A DNA stretch of 48,136 bases. It comes from an uncultured Lachnospiraceae bacterium (GTDB lineage Bacteria; Bacillota; Clostridia; Lachnospirales; Lachnospiraceae). A program made the position numbers and the translations under genes. This document shows positions 1 through 7,710 of the stretch, piece by piece (the stretch's first letter is position 1; every line of letters starts with the position of its first letter). The DNA lies in the NCBI GenBank assembly GCA_902774725.1, contig CACYJP010000002.1:1-48136 (forward strand), in the 5' to 3' direction. A model generated the notes under the pieces. It saw nothing but the letters and a program-made list of their open reading frames with translations. It was not told where the DNA came from and made no database searches.

Positions 1-266
1 GCGGGACCATCCTATACCACCGGAGTTTTTCACACTGCACCATGCGATGCTGTGCGCTTATGCGGTATTATCAGTCGTTTCCAACTGCTATCCCCCAGTG
101 TGAGGCAGGTTTCCCACGCGTTACTCACCCGTCCGCCACTAAGTAATCCAAATGAGTCAATCAAAAGTAAACTTCATCAATTCTCGGGAGGATTACCCCG
201 TTCGACTTGCATGTGTTAAGCACGCCGCCAGCGTTTATCCTGAGCCAGGATCAAACTCTCAAAAAA
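1..266 (-). rRNA. rrs: 16S ribosomal RNA, 5' part (cut by window edge)
   Basis: The reverse strand carries the universal 16S 5' primer site: CTGAGCCAGGATCAAACTCT is seen on the plus strand at 240-259. It continues with the conserved helix sequences that end in the GTGGCGGACGGGTGAGTAACGCG block (seen as its complement near 114-140). Transcription runs leftwards and the gene leaves the window at base 1, so only about the first 266 nucleotides are present. The 5' end is placed about seven bases beyond the primer site by comparison with other bacterial 16S genes, so it is good to a few bases. The variable regions look like Lachnospiraceae. Confidence 0.97.
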
Positions 267-359
267 GATTTTGTCCTTGCAATAGTTTAAACGTTAACGT
301 TTTACCATTCCAAAACTTACTGTTAGGTTTTGATTCGTTCAGTTCCGAATATTCTTTAT

Positions 360-376
360 GTTCAACCTTGTTGAAC
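360..376 (-). other. hairpin in 16S leader
   Basis: GTTCAA and TTGAAC form a six-base-pair inverted repeat around a five-base loop, about 95 bases upstream of the mature 16S end. It lies in the transcribed leader and is not followed by a U-run, so it is more likely a structural or processing element than a terminator. Confidence 0.4.
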
Positions 377-450
377 TGTCTTAAAAGAATTTTCGGGGTA
401 AGTCACAAACACAAAATGCGAAGCATTATCAAGGCTGCGTAGCAGACTTG

Positions 451-471
451 CTTGATTACTCTGTAATCAAG
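451..471 (-). repeat. perfect 9-bp inverted repeat between tRNA-Ser and 16S
   Basis: CTTGATTAC, a three-base loop and GTAATCAAG make a perfect stem. No U-run follows on the minus strand (the next bases are CAAGTCTGC). It is therefore probably not an intrinsic terminator, and readthrough from the tRNA genes into 16S seems likely. It may be an RNA processing stem for cutting the tRNA-rRNA precursor. Confidence 0.5.
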
Positions 472-512
472 GTGCCAAATTCGAATCATTCGGATAGTTT
501 ATCCAAGAAATA

Positions 513-601
513 CGGAGAAGGAGGGATTTGAACCCTCGCGCCGCTATTAACGACCTACTCACTTTCCAGGCGAGCCCCTTCAGCCACTTGGGTACTTCTC
601 C
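513..601 (-). tRNA. tRNA-Ser (anticodon GGA)
   Basis: Reading the minus strand, the acceptor stem GGAGAAG (601-595) pairs with CTTCTCC (520-514), followed by discriminator G. The anticodon loop CTGGAAA gives GGA, which reads UCC and UCU serine codons. A long variable arm is present, as expected for tRNA-Ser, and the T-loop GTTCAAATC is canonical. The length of 89 nt fits a class II tRNA. CCA does not appear to be encoded. Confidence 0.96.
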
Positions 602-643
602 AAATAACTGATTCGATAGGAACTAACTTTTATTTAGTTAGAG

Positions 644-729
644 CGGAGAGGATGGGATTCGAACCCATGTGCCCTTGCGGACAAACGGTTTTCAAGACCG
701 CCTCGTTATGACCACTTCGATACCTCTCC
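644..729 (-). tRNA. tRNA-Ser (anticodon UGA)
   Basis: On the minus strand the acceptor stem GGAGAGG (729-723) pairs with CCTCTCC (651-645), with discriminator G at 644. The anticodon loop CTTGAAA gives UGA, which reads UCA and UCG serine codons. It has the long variable arm of class II tRNAs and a canonical GTTCGAATC T-loop. It lies 42 bases upstream of the GGA isoacceptor in the same direction. Confidence 0.96.
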
Positions 730-778
730 ATATATGATTTATTCAAACTTGATCAATTCGTTCAAGCTCGTAAAAAGT

Positions 779-799
779 AGTCGCTTTTTTCCAGCGACT
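779..799 (-). other. hairpin at the start of the tRNA-rRNA transcript
   Basis: AGTCGCT and AGCGACT form a seven-base-pair stem beginning about where transcription from the promoter at 806-834 should start. On the minus strand the stem is followed by ACTTTTTACG, a short U-run three bases away. It could protect the 5' end of the transcript or act as a weak early terminator. Both roles are inferred. Confidence 0.4.
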
Positions 800-805
800 T
801 TGTCT

Positions 806-834
806 ATAATAGCAAAACTGTTTTTCTATGTCAA
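806..834 (-). promoter_or_regulatory. promoter of the tRNA-Ser/16S transcript
   Basis: On the minus strand TTGACA (834-829) is separated by exactly 17 bases from TATTAT (811-806), a near-consensus housekeeping sigma promoter. It points at tRNA-Ser(UGA), about 75 bases downstream. I found no comparable promoter between the tRNAs and 16S, so it probably drives the whole tRNA-tRNA-16S unit. Confidence 0.8.
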
Positions 835-930
835 CAACTTTTATTAACTTTTTTCAACTTTTTTTATAATCTTTTTTCCAACCCATTTTTCAAGCATTAA
901 AAACATCGTTTTACTGTTAATTTAATTAAC

Positions 931-969
931 AAAAAGGAGATATTCATTAACGTGAATATCCCCTTTTTT
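931..969 (-). terminator. intrinsic terminator of the pilus operon
   Basis: GGAGATATTCA and TGAATATCCCC form an almost perfect stem around a six-base loop. It is flanked by A-runs on one side and T-runs on the other, so it could work in both directions. On the minus strand it lies about 60 bases after the stop of the sortase-anchored protein and is followed by TTTTTGTTAA. It separates the pilus operon from the rRNA transcript. Confidence 0.8.
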
Positions 970-1026
970 GAGCACCCGAGTTTTACCTAAATCATTTTCT
1001 TATTATTCTCTTAACTCTTCCTTTTA

Positions 1027-4000
1027 TTATTCCTTTTTATTTCTCTTTTTATACACTATTAACGCTATTATAATTCCGGAGATAATCATATATAAAATAC
1101 TTACTACTGCTGTGAAGCTGTCTCCTGTTTTCGGATTCTTTCCGGTCAAGAGTTCTGAAGATGCTTTTTCGGTATCAGCCAAGTCTTCATTTTCTTCAGA
1201 TTTGGTTACCGTCTTTTCTTCTATTACTATAGTTTGATCTTCGTCATTTATATCTTTATGTTCTGCCACTACTCTTCCTTTCGTATCAAACATAGATTCA
1301 AACACAACGATTGAAGAAGAGTTAATCTTTTCCGAATCAAAGGTAAACTCTATTTCTGTTTCTCCTGATGCATTCTCTGCCGTAAAAGAAGCTTTACCCT
1401 TTATCTCTTCTCCGTCCACAAGTATAGCTTCTCCCGTTTTCTTATCGTAAAGCACTCCTTCTATATCATAAGTTTCACCAACTGAAACATTTTCATATCT
1501 GACAGTATCAACTATAACAGTATCCTTACCCCTTGTTATGGTATTTGAATCCGAACTCTTTCCATGGGCTTTTGTACCGATTTTTGCTACATGCAGTGTT
1601 TGGTTTTCATCATTATCATCTGCATGTATAACCGGAAAGATATTTTCATCCTCATAACCTTCGTATTCTTTATTTTCATCCGTGCTGTCTCCCAGATAAA
1701 GATATTCATAAAACACCAGTGATTTTCCTTCGAGTCCTGATACATCAATTCCCTCAAAAACAACATCAACACTTCCACTTTTTTCGTAAACACTCTTTTC
1801 ATTTCCGGATTCTGTTTTAAATGTTTTTACAGCAGTTACACTTTTTCCGTCTTTTTGCATTTCGGTCACTTTACCGTTTTCATCTTTAATCATTAACTTT
1901 CCGAGCAAGGTATATTCTGTATCCGATTTCAGATATTTATATGAAACAGTATCGACAAATGTGACATCCTTTGACAGAGCAATCGTATCAAGCTCACTAT
2001 CCTTTTCATGGGCCATTGTTCCTATTTCCGGCAGCGGCACATTTCTTATTATAGGTTCATTATTAGATGGATCATATACATCATATGTCAGCTCTTCTTC
2101 AACCCTAATTAGTATAGGCGGTTCAAGCTGCTTTCCCTTATTCGCTTCACATCTTAACTCTGTAACAGTGTACTCGCCATAAGGAAGAGCACCGACTCCT
2201 TCCTTTTTTTCTACTTCTTCACCATCATCTGTGCAGCTCATCCATAAACCCGCAGTAGTAGCAAATCCATTTTCATCAGTAGTAATTATAATAGACTCTC
2301 CGGTTTTATTACTTTTAACTTCAAACTCTACACCGGACATTGGCTTATCATCTGAATAGTCTCTTTTCTCAAGCTTTATATTTCCTCTTATAGCCTCATC
2401 ATAAACCTTTACCTTTCCTGAAAATGTATTTTCACTATTCACAAGCAAATATATAGGTTCTGATTTTGAACTATCATCTACTTCATAAACCACATTGTTT
2501 ATCGTATATCCAATTGGCGAGGTAATTTCCTCTATCTTGATCACTCCAAACGGAACAAATATATTTCCATTGCTATCAGCATATAATTCAGACTGTTCAA
2601 AGTCTGACGACATATAAACATTAGACAGCTTTGCTACGTATTTGTCTTCCTCGACTGTTTCCTCATTCGCATTATCATTCGTGTTTTCATTAATACTTTC
2701 ATCTTTAATAGAAGATATGTGCCACACGCTATCAGGTTCTTTCTCTTCTATTCCTTCAAGTGTATCAACTGCGTAATAAGAAACTTCGAACTCAGCACCT
2801 TCCAGACTTCCTTCACCTTCAACAGTCATTCTTCCGGAATATTTATCATACTTTTCTATTGATAGTCCATTCCTAAAACCATCTGGCTTTTCAGCCGAAA
2901 TAATAACAGGCTTCGAAGTACTATTTTGATAAACTCCGGGCGTCATTTCCTGATTCAGAAAATCATCAGACGATGCACTCTCATTACTGTACATTCCAAA
3001 ACCAACATAGTATTTAAATGCATCATAATTTGAGAGTCCCTTTTTTCTGGAATAATAGCTTACATCAAAATAAGCGGATGCTCTTCTACCTTCATTCAGA
3101 CCATGTTCTGCAAAATGTTTCAGCAAGCCATCGTTACTTAACCCAGAGAGATCCGAGTATTTACTTTTGTAAAAAGCCGGATCAAATACAGCACTGTAAT
3201 CTACACCTTTATATATATATGTTCCTGCAGCAGGAAGCGACACATCAGCTGTATAAACTGTTTCGTCCAGCGTGTATCCCTTTCCGGGCTTTGTTTCTTT
3301 GATGGTATATTTACCGGCCGGTAGTCCACCGATATATCCGGTTCCCTGCTCAGTAGTGTTGATTTTACCAACCTCTGTTCCGGAAGAATTATATACCGTA
3401 TACTCAGCCTTTAAATCATAATTATTATTTCCTGCTGTGAAGCTTTCCGTCGATCTCTTAATCAGCTGTATTCCACCCCGGAAGCCTACCTCCGGTATCT
3501 CATTAGACTCAAACTCACCAACCATGCTTGTGTCACTAATAACAATAGTTTTTTTATTATTTACACTACACTCGCTGTCTATCTTATATCCCTTACCTGC
3601 TTTTGTTTCCCAACAAAAGTATCTGCCCTTAGGAACATCTTCTATAGTAGACTTAGTTGTTCTTTTGCCACTTGAATCCAGCAAGTATGCAATTCCCGAA
3701 GAGTCTGTTTCAAGGTAATAGTTTAGTTTTCCATCCTCAGACTGAATCTGGTACCTGGCGCCTTCAAGCGAGAATCTATTCTTATCCTGCACATACAGGT
3801 TATATTCAATTTTTGTCTTTTTTTGTAAGGATAGTTTTCCAAGGAATTCATCAATTATTCCATCTTCCAGGTCATAATCCTCGTCCTCCGGCTCTGATAC
3901 CTTGTATGCATTTGCAGCTGTCCAATTATCATAGCTAAGCGTAGTAGCTTCTATATAGTATTCCTTTTGCGGTCCGCGAACTTTATTCCATGCAGTTCCC

Positions 4001-5094
4001 TTGATTCCGGCATAGCCTGATGCACCTGTTGGCAGCACATAATTATTTCCGGATTTTACGCCCTGTTCATACAGATAAACTGTACTTCCTACAGGTAAAG
4101 GAATACCTCCGTCAGATTGCACATAAGAGACATCATCTTCAGAATTTCTCAGATAATATGCATAGCCTCCACTTTCATCACTTGCCGCTCCCGTCAGATA
4201 AGCACCAAGATAATTTCCGGACTCATCATACGCTTCAAACCATACGTTGTTATATGCATTTCCAGTCTTAGAGCCTGTCTTCTTTAGTCCAAGATAAGAC
4301 GACGGTGCACTTTTATACCTGTATATATAATAGTAATAGCCCGACGAAAGCGTAGGATCATATGCACCATACTGGTTATAGCTGTCAAAGGAATTCATCC
4401 TGATTTTTCCACCGGCACCCTGGCTATATATATAACCATAGTATGTGATCAGATTGGTATGGGACCATTTCCAGCCACCTCCGGATGTAGGGGCCATAAG
4501 CAGCATAATATCTCCGGCCTTTGTGCTCTCAATCACATCCACAAAATCAGAAACATATCCCTCACCAATAAACTCATAATCTCCTGATGCCGTTATCTCA
4601 TGATATAAAGTATCTACACTTTCTGTTACTCCTATTTTGCCTCCGTTAGGATACGAACTATTAATGACTCTTGAAACAAGTCCTGCACACCAAATGCTCC
4701 CCGCCGGCGGAGCTGTATCCGACGTATTATACTGTCCATCTACAACTCCAAATGTAGATGTTATATAGCTCTTTGCAGCAGACCACCAGTCAGCATCGTT
4801 CGTCATAGGATGCATATTTCCAACCGGACGATAATCCGGAGCTGCAACATTTGCAAATAATAATTCTTCGTCATTAAAAAGTATCGCATCCCCCGGTGTC
4901 ATAAACGGTCTTATTTCAACATCCTCATACGCATCTCCATCAGTTGCTATTATCGCAGCGTCACCAGCTGACGCCTTATGTCTCATCCCCTTTGCATCCA
5001 GCTGGCTGTCTACAAGTCCCGAATATATGACAAATGCACCAACCAGAAGCACCGTCAGCAACACTACAACTGTACTTCTATATCTATCTTTCAA
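1027..5094 (-). CDS. sortase-anchored surface protein: NlpC/P60-like domain plus Cna-B/VaFE-type repeats
   Basis: This 1355-residue wall protein starts at TTG, with AGGAGG seven bases upstream. Residues 8-26 form a signal or membrane segment. Residues about 100-265 look like an NlpC/P60- or CHAP-type cysteine amidase domain, with Cys136 in SIWCAGLV and His212 in WSHTNL as likely catalytic residues. Next come SpaA/Cna-B-type beta domains (PAGKYTIKETKPGKGY is the typical E-box strand). A FDPAFYKSKYSDL...HFAEHGLNEGRR segment near residue 690 interrupts them. Two VaFE-like repeats follow (IGTMAHEKDSE and IGTKAHGKSSD). The end is a sorting signal: NPKTG at 1320-1324, a hydrophobic helix and KKRNKKE. 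The gene sits 28 bases behind the FHA gene at the end of the Tad operon. A role in wall opening for, or anchoring of, the pilus is inferred. Confidence 0.88.
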   Translation of the reverse strand: MKDRYRSTVVVLLTVLLVGAFVIYSGLVDSQLDAKGMRHKASAGDAAIIATDGDAYEDVEIRPFMTPGDAILFNDEELLFANVAAPDYRPVGNMHPMTNDADWWSAAKSYITSTFGVVDGQYNTSDTAPPAGSIWCAGLVSRVINSSYPNGGKIGVTESVDTLYHEITASGDYEFIGEGYVSDFVDVIESTKAGDIMLLMAPTSGGGWKWSHTNLITYYGYIYSQGAGGKIRMNSFDSYNQYGAYDPTLSSGYYYYIYRYKSAPSSYLGLKKTGSKTGNAYNNVWFEAYDESGNYLGAYLTGAASDESGGYAYYLRNSEDDVSYVQSDGGIPLPVGSTVYLYEQGVKSGNNYVLPTGASGYAGIKGTAWNKVRGPQKEYYIEATTLSYDNWTAANAYKVSEPEDEDYDLEDGIIDEFLGKLSLQKKTKIEYNLYVQDKNRFSLEGARYQIQSEDGKLNYYLETDSSGIAYLLDSSGKRTTKSTIEDVPKGRYFCWETKAGKGYKIDSECSVNNKKTIVISDTSMVGEFESNEIPEVGFRGGIQLIKRSTESFTAGNNNYDLKAEYTVYNSSGTEVGKINTTEQGTGYIGGLPAGKYTIKETKPGKGYTLDETVYTADVSLPAAGTYIYKGVDYSAVFDPAFYKSKYSDLSGLSNDGLLKHFAEHGLNEGRRASAYFDVSYYSRKKGLSNYDAFKYYVGFGMYSNESASSDDFLNQEMTPGVYQNSTSKPVIISAEKPDGFRNGLSIEKYDKYSGRMTVEGEGSLEGAEFEVSYYAVDTLEGIEEKEPDSVWHISSIKDESINENTNDNANEETVEEDKYVAKLSNVYMSSDFEQSELYADSNGNIFVPFGVIKIEEITSPIGYTINNVVYEVDDSSKSEPIYLLVNSENTFSGKVKVYDEAIRGNIKLEKRDYSDDKPMSGVEFEVKSNKTGESIIITTDENGFATTAGLWMSCTDDGEEVEKKEGVGALPYGEYTVTELRCEANKGKQLEPPILIRVEEELTYDVYDPSNNEPIIRNVPLPEIGTMAHEKDSELDTIALSKDVTFVDTVSYKYLKSDTEYTLLGKLMIKDENGKVTEMQKDGKSVTAVKTFKTESGNEKSVYEKSGSVDVVFEGIDVSGLEGKSLVFYEYLYLGDSTDENKEYEGYEDENIFPVIHADDNDENQTLHVAKIGTKAHGKSSDSNTITRGKDTVIVDTVRYENVSVGETYDIEGVLYDKKTGEAILVDGEEIKGKASFTAENASGETEIEFTFDSEKINSSSIVVFESMFDTKGRVVAEHKDINDEDQTIVIEEKTVTKSEENEDLADTEKASSELLTGKNPKTGDSFTAVVSILYMIISGIIIALIVYKKRNKKE

Positions 5095-5122
5095 ACTGTA
5101 TCCTCCTAAATGTATTCATTTG

Positions 5123-6484
5123 CTATCTGCATTCATATCTGACTCCTGCAAAGCTGATCATATCGCCTGATACAGCCTCAACCGGTCTGTTCTCCTCCAG
5201 TCTGGTATCATTTATGTATGTTCCGTTAGTCGATCCAGCGTCTCTTATGAGAAGCTTGTTTCCTATTTTTTCAATGATCGCATGCACTCTGCTTATTGAA
5301 GGTTCGTTTATACAGTAATCGCAAACAGATGTCTGCCTTCCTATTTTGGTTTCGCCCTCAATAAGAAATATCTGATCCTTCGAACCTTCATCACAAGGAA
5401 TCAACTTGGAGACTCCTTCTTCCTCATCATTTGATAAAACAGTCGTGCTGTCTGTCCAACTATCCGGTGCGGGTTCACTATGAATTTCAAACTGTTCATC
5501 AATCTGTTTATCAAACCGTTTATCGTATTGTGTCGCCACTCGCTTTTCATATTGTGGCGCTACTTTCTTTTCATAATGTTTCACTGCCGGTTTTTCATAC
5601 TGTTTCACAACTGTTTTTTCAGCTTCATTCCCCTCTTCAATTATTTGAATATCAGGCCTTCTTTCTTTACTTTTCAAATGATAATAATCCGTTATTATAT
5701 AGATGATAAGAGCTGCTATTATCACCGCTGAAAACTTGAAGGATTTTGGGCCAAATATAATTAAAAGGACAATTGATGTGATAACAGCAGCGGCACTGGC
5801 CAGCATATAAAAGCTTTTTTGTTCCTTAAAATCATCTTCAGCATATGTATAATCGCTATCTTCTGTATCACCTGTATAATCATTGCTCTCTGAAAAAAAA
5901 GAATTATTTCCCTCGATTCCTTTGTCACTTTCTTCTACGAATCTACCTTCAAACTCTTCAACAACCTTACAAAAAATATCAGGCGAAAAATTATCTACAA
6001 GGAATCTGCTATACATCTCATAAAGAAAAACAACACCGTCACGGTTTTTGTGGTCAAAGATCCTCATTATTTCTTCAAACATCTGTTTTATCTGATCTTT
6101 AAAGCCCCTTATGGTATTTGGTATATAAATAAACTTATGAGTCCTTGTCTGCTCGTCATAAAGGATATACTTAAGATTAAGTACTAAGCACGCGGGATTC
6201 AGCAGATATTCACGTATCTCCTTTATACAGTTTTTTATATCTCCCACGAGCCCCATTACATCCTGCATAGTTGGCACACATCTGCCATATATATTTGAAA
6301 GCGGACTGAATCCATCCACCTTTACATACATACTTTTGTTATTATCCAGAGTCCTTATCTCTGCTTCAGGAAGATAATTCATATGATTGTAAATCAGCAT
6401 CTTTTCTTCGTAATTTCCCGAAAGCTCTACATCACAAACCTCATAATAATTGCTTATCCCTTTATTCCGCGAAAGTATCATCAT
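5123..6484 (-). CDS. DUF6382 and FHA domain membrane protein
   Basis: The 453-residue protein has an N-terminal region of about 170 residues resembling DUF6382, a domain often found with C-terminal FHA domains in clostridia. Two membrane helices follow (about 227-244 and 252-266). A charged linker repeats QYEKxVA-like units (292-332), and a C-terminal FHA domain spans 372-453. The phosphothreonine-binding residues are present: G382-R383, S398-R399, H401 and N420-G421. The start ATG is preceded by AGGAGG and lies inside the end of the upstream TadE-like gene (23-base overlap), so translation is probably coupled. It may bring Thr-phosphorylation control to the pilus machine. The kinase could be encoded by the locus at 33-44 kb, but this is a guess. 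Confidence 0.88.
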   Translation of the reverse strand: MMILSRNKGISNYYEVCDVELSGNYEEKMLIYNHMNYLPEAEIRTLDNNKSMYVKVDGFSPLSNIYGRCVPTMQDVMGLVGDIKNCIKEIREYLLNPACLVLNLKYILYDEQTRTHKFIYIPNTIRGFKDQIKQMFEEIMRIFDHKNRDGVVFLYEMYSRFLVDNFSPDIFCKVVEEFEGRFVEESDKGIEGNNSFFSESNDYTGDTEDSDYTYAEDDFKEQKSFYMLASAAAVITSIVLLIIFGPKSFKFSAVIIAALIIYIITDYYHLKSKERRPDIQIIEEGNEAEKTVVKQYEKPAVKHYEKKVAPQYEKRVATQYDKRFDKQIDEQFEIHSEPAPDSWTDSTTVLSNDEEEGVSKLIPCDEGSKDQIFLIEGETKIGRQTSVCDYCINEPSISRVHAIIEKIGNKLLIRDAGSTNGTYINDTRLEENRPVEAVSGDMISFAGVRYECR

Positions 6485-6845
6485 ACAGTTGCCACCTCCT
6501 TAGTCTGTCTGTACAAACACCTATCTCCCTGCCACTGTTTACTTCATTTTCATCTATTACCCTAAGTATCCCTTCAGCTGTAGCTTTGTGACCACTGTAA
6601 CCGCAGGACACAGCTGCAGAACCGCAAACAATTCCTTTTTCATAGTCAGCAGCATTAAGGTACTCTTCTACATTTTCATTCCTTATATATTCAAGTGGGA
6701 CGGTGTAGAGTCTTTCGTTCTCCGAAGCCTTTATATGGCCTCTTTCATATGCAAGCATGAGTCCGAGTATCGTCGCAAAAATACCAAATAATACAATCGG
6801 AATTATCACACTGGCTTCTATGGTCATATATCCTCTGTTATTCAT
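6462..6845 (-). CDS. TadE-like pseudopilin
   Basis: This 127-residue protein begins MNNRGYMTIEASVIIP. The short positively charged leader, the Gly, the conserved Glu and the hydrophobic helix are typical of TadE/TadG pseudopilins processed by a prepilin peptidase. I chose this ATG because AAAGGGG lies five bases upstream. Ten further in-frame codons exist upstream but lack a good ribosome site. The rest of the protein is a small extracytoplasmic domain with two cysteines. It is a probable minor component of the Tad pilus encoded by the same operon. Confidence 0.85.
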   Translation of the reverse strand: MNNRGYMTIEASVIIPIVLFGIFATILGLMLAYERGHIKASENERLYTVPLEYIRNENVEEYLNAADYEKGIVCGSAAVSCGYSGHKATAEGILRVIDENEVNSGREIGVCTDRLRRWQLYDDTFAE

Positions 6846-6885
6846 TAGTGCCCCTTTCCCGCGCATTTGGAACATGGCGGCAGAT

Positions 6886-7596
6886 TTACCTCACTAAGCT
6901 TTTTCCTCTCCCTTCTTCAGTGATAAAAACAATCGCTCCTGCATTTTTTCCACAATATTCACAAGCTCTATATCCATTTGCTTTTTCCTTTAAAGCAGTG
7001 CTTATTTTCGGCATCAGATAAGTACAGCTTCTGGACTTGTGATATACCACTCCATTCTTTGCAACGAATACATACTCATCCTCTTCCTGATCAGCATCCT
7101 CTCCCAGATAACCGTCTCTACCCAGATATGCTTTTTGCTTTATATGTTCTCTGCACTTCTGTTTAAAAGAACCTATTATTGGTATATCTATTTTGATGAA
7201 GTACGTTACTTCCATCTCGATATAACCGTCCTCATCAGGGAAGCTTGATCCCAGAAAGCTGACACCATTTACACCACCAACTACGTATTTCTCCACCAAC
7301 GACTTCGAATCAAGATATTCATCAAATCTCAGCTTGACCATCGGATAATCGATGACCTTTGCCTCTTCGAAGCAGTCAGTCAGATATGCATATTCGGCCA
7401 TATACTCAGTTGTTTCTACAGCCCCTTCATAGACAGCCGCCCTCACTGTATAAATGTTTGAGAGATATATAAAAAAAAGCATTACAAAAAGGAAAAGAGG
7501 AAATCCTATAGCCGCCTCAACAGACACGCTTCCTTCATTACTTTGATTTACTTTTTTTAAAACATTATTCTTTTGGTTCAAATGATCAGCCCCCAT
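6886..7596 (-). CDS. TadE-like protein with C-terminal Cys/His motif
   Basis: The 236-residue protein has the TadE leader EGSVSVEAAIGFPLF followed by a membrane helix (about residues 25-48), as in pseudopilins. After about 120 extracytoplasmic residues the C-terminus carries YHKSRSCTYL, a 20-residue spacer and GYRACEYCG. This H-C...C-C arrangement resembles small Ada-like or treble-clef zinc-binding modules, which is unusual for a pseudopilin. The start is uncertain: AAGG lies directly before the listed ATG, and an in-frame TTG four codons downstream would have better spacing. The gene is preceded by a likely attenuator at 7634-7704. Confidence 0.8.
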   Translation of the reverse strand: MGADHLNQKNNVLKKVNQSNEGSVSVEAAIGFPLFLFVMLFFIYLSNIYTVRAAVYEGAVETTEYMAEYAYLTDCFEEAKVIDYPMVKLRFDEYLDSKSLVEKYVVGGVNGVSFLGSSFPDEDGYIEMEVTYFIKIDIPIIGSFKQKCREHIKQKAYLGRDGYLGEDADQEEDEYVFVAKNGVVYHKSRSCTYLMPKISTALKEKANGYRACEYCGKNAGAIVFITEEGRGKSLVR

Positions 7597-7633
7597 CCTT
7601 AGCCCGGCGATGACTATTTCTCATAGATAAAAA

Positions 7634-7704
7634 CCTGCTAAAGAAGTTCCCACACACACTTAAGACTTACTTCTTTTTTTATTATTTCTTTCCCCTTTAG
7701 CAGG
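7634..7704 (-). terminator. terminator or attenuator inside the Tad operon
   Basis: Just after the DUF5702 gene the minus strand reads CCTGCTAAAG, about 50 bases, then CTTTAGCAGG followed at once by TTTTTATC. An internal pair, AAAGAAGT with ACTTCTTT, overlaps the outer right arm, so two stems could compete. The structure has the form of an intrinsic terminator with a long loop. It would lower expression of the downstream TadE, FHA and surface-protein genes relative to the pilin and motor genes. Confidence 0.55.
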
Positions 7705-7710
7705 AATTTA

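Noticed and set aside
152..442. Plus-strand open frame over the 16S end and leader
   Set aside because: It is an antisense reading of rRNA sequence and is not a gene.
451..471. Intrinsic terminator between tRNA-Ser and 16S
   Set aside because: The stem is perfect but no U-run follows on the transcribed strand.
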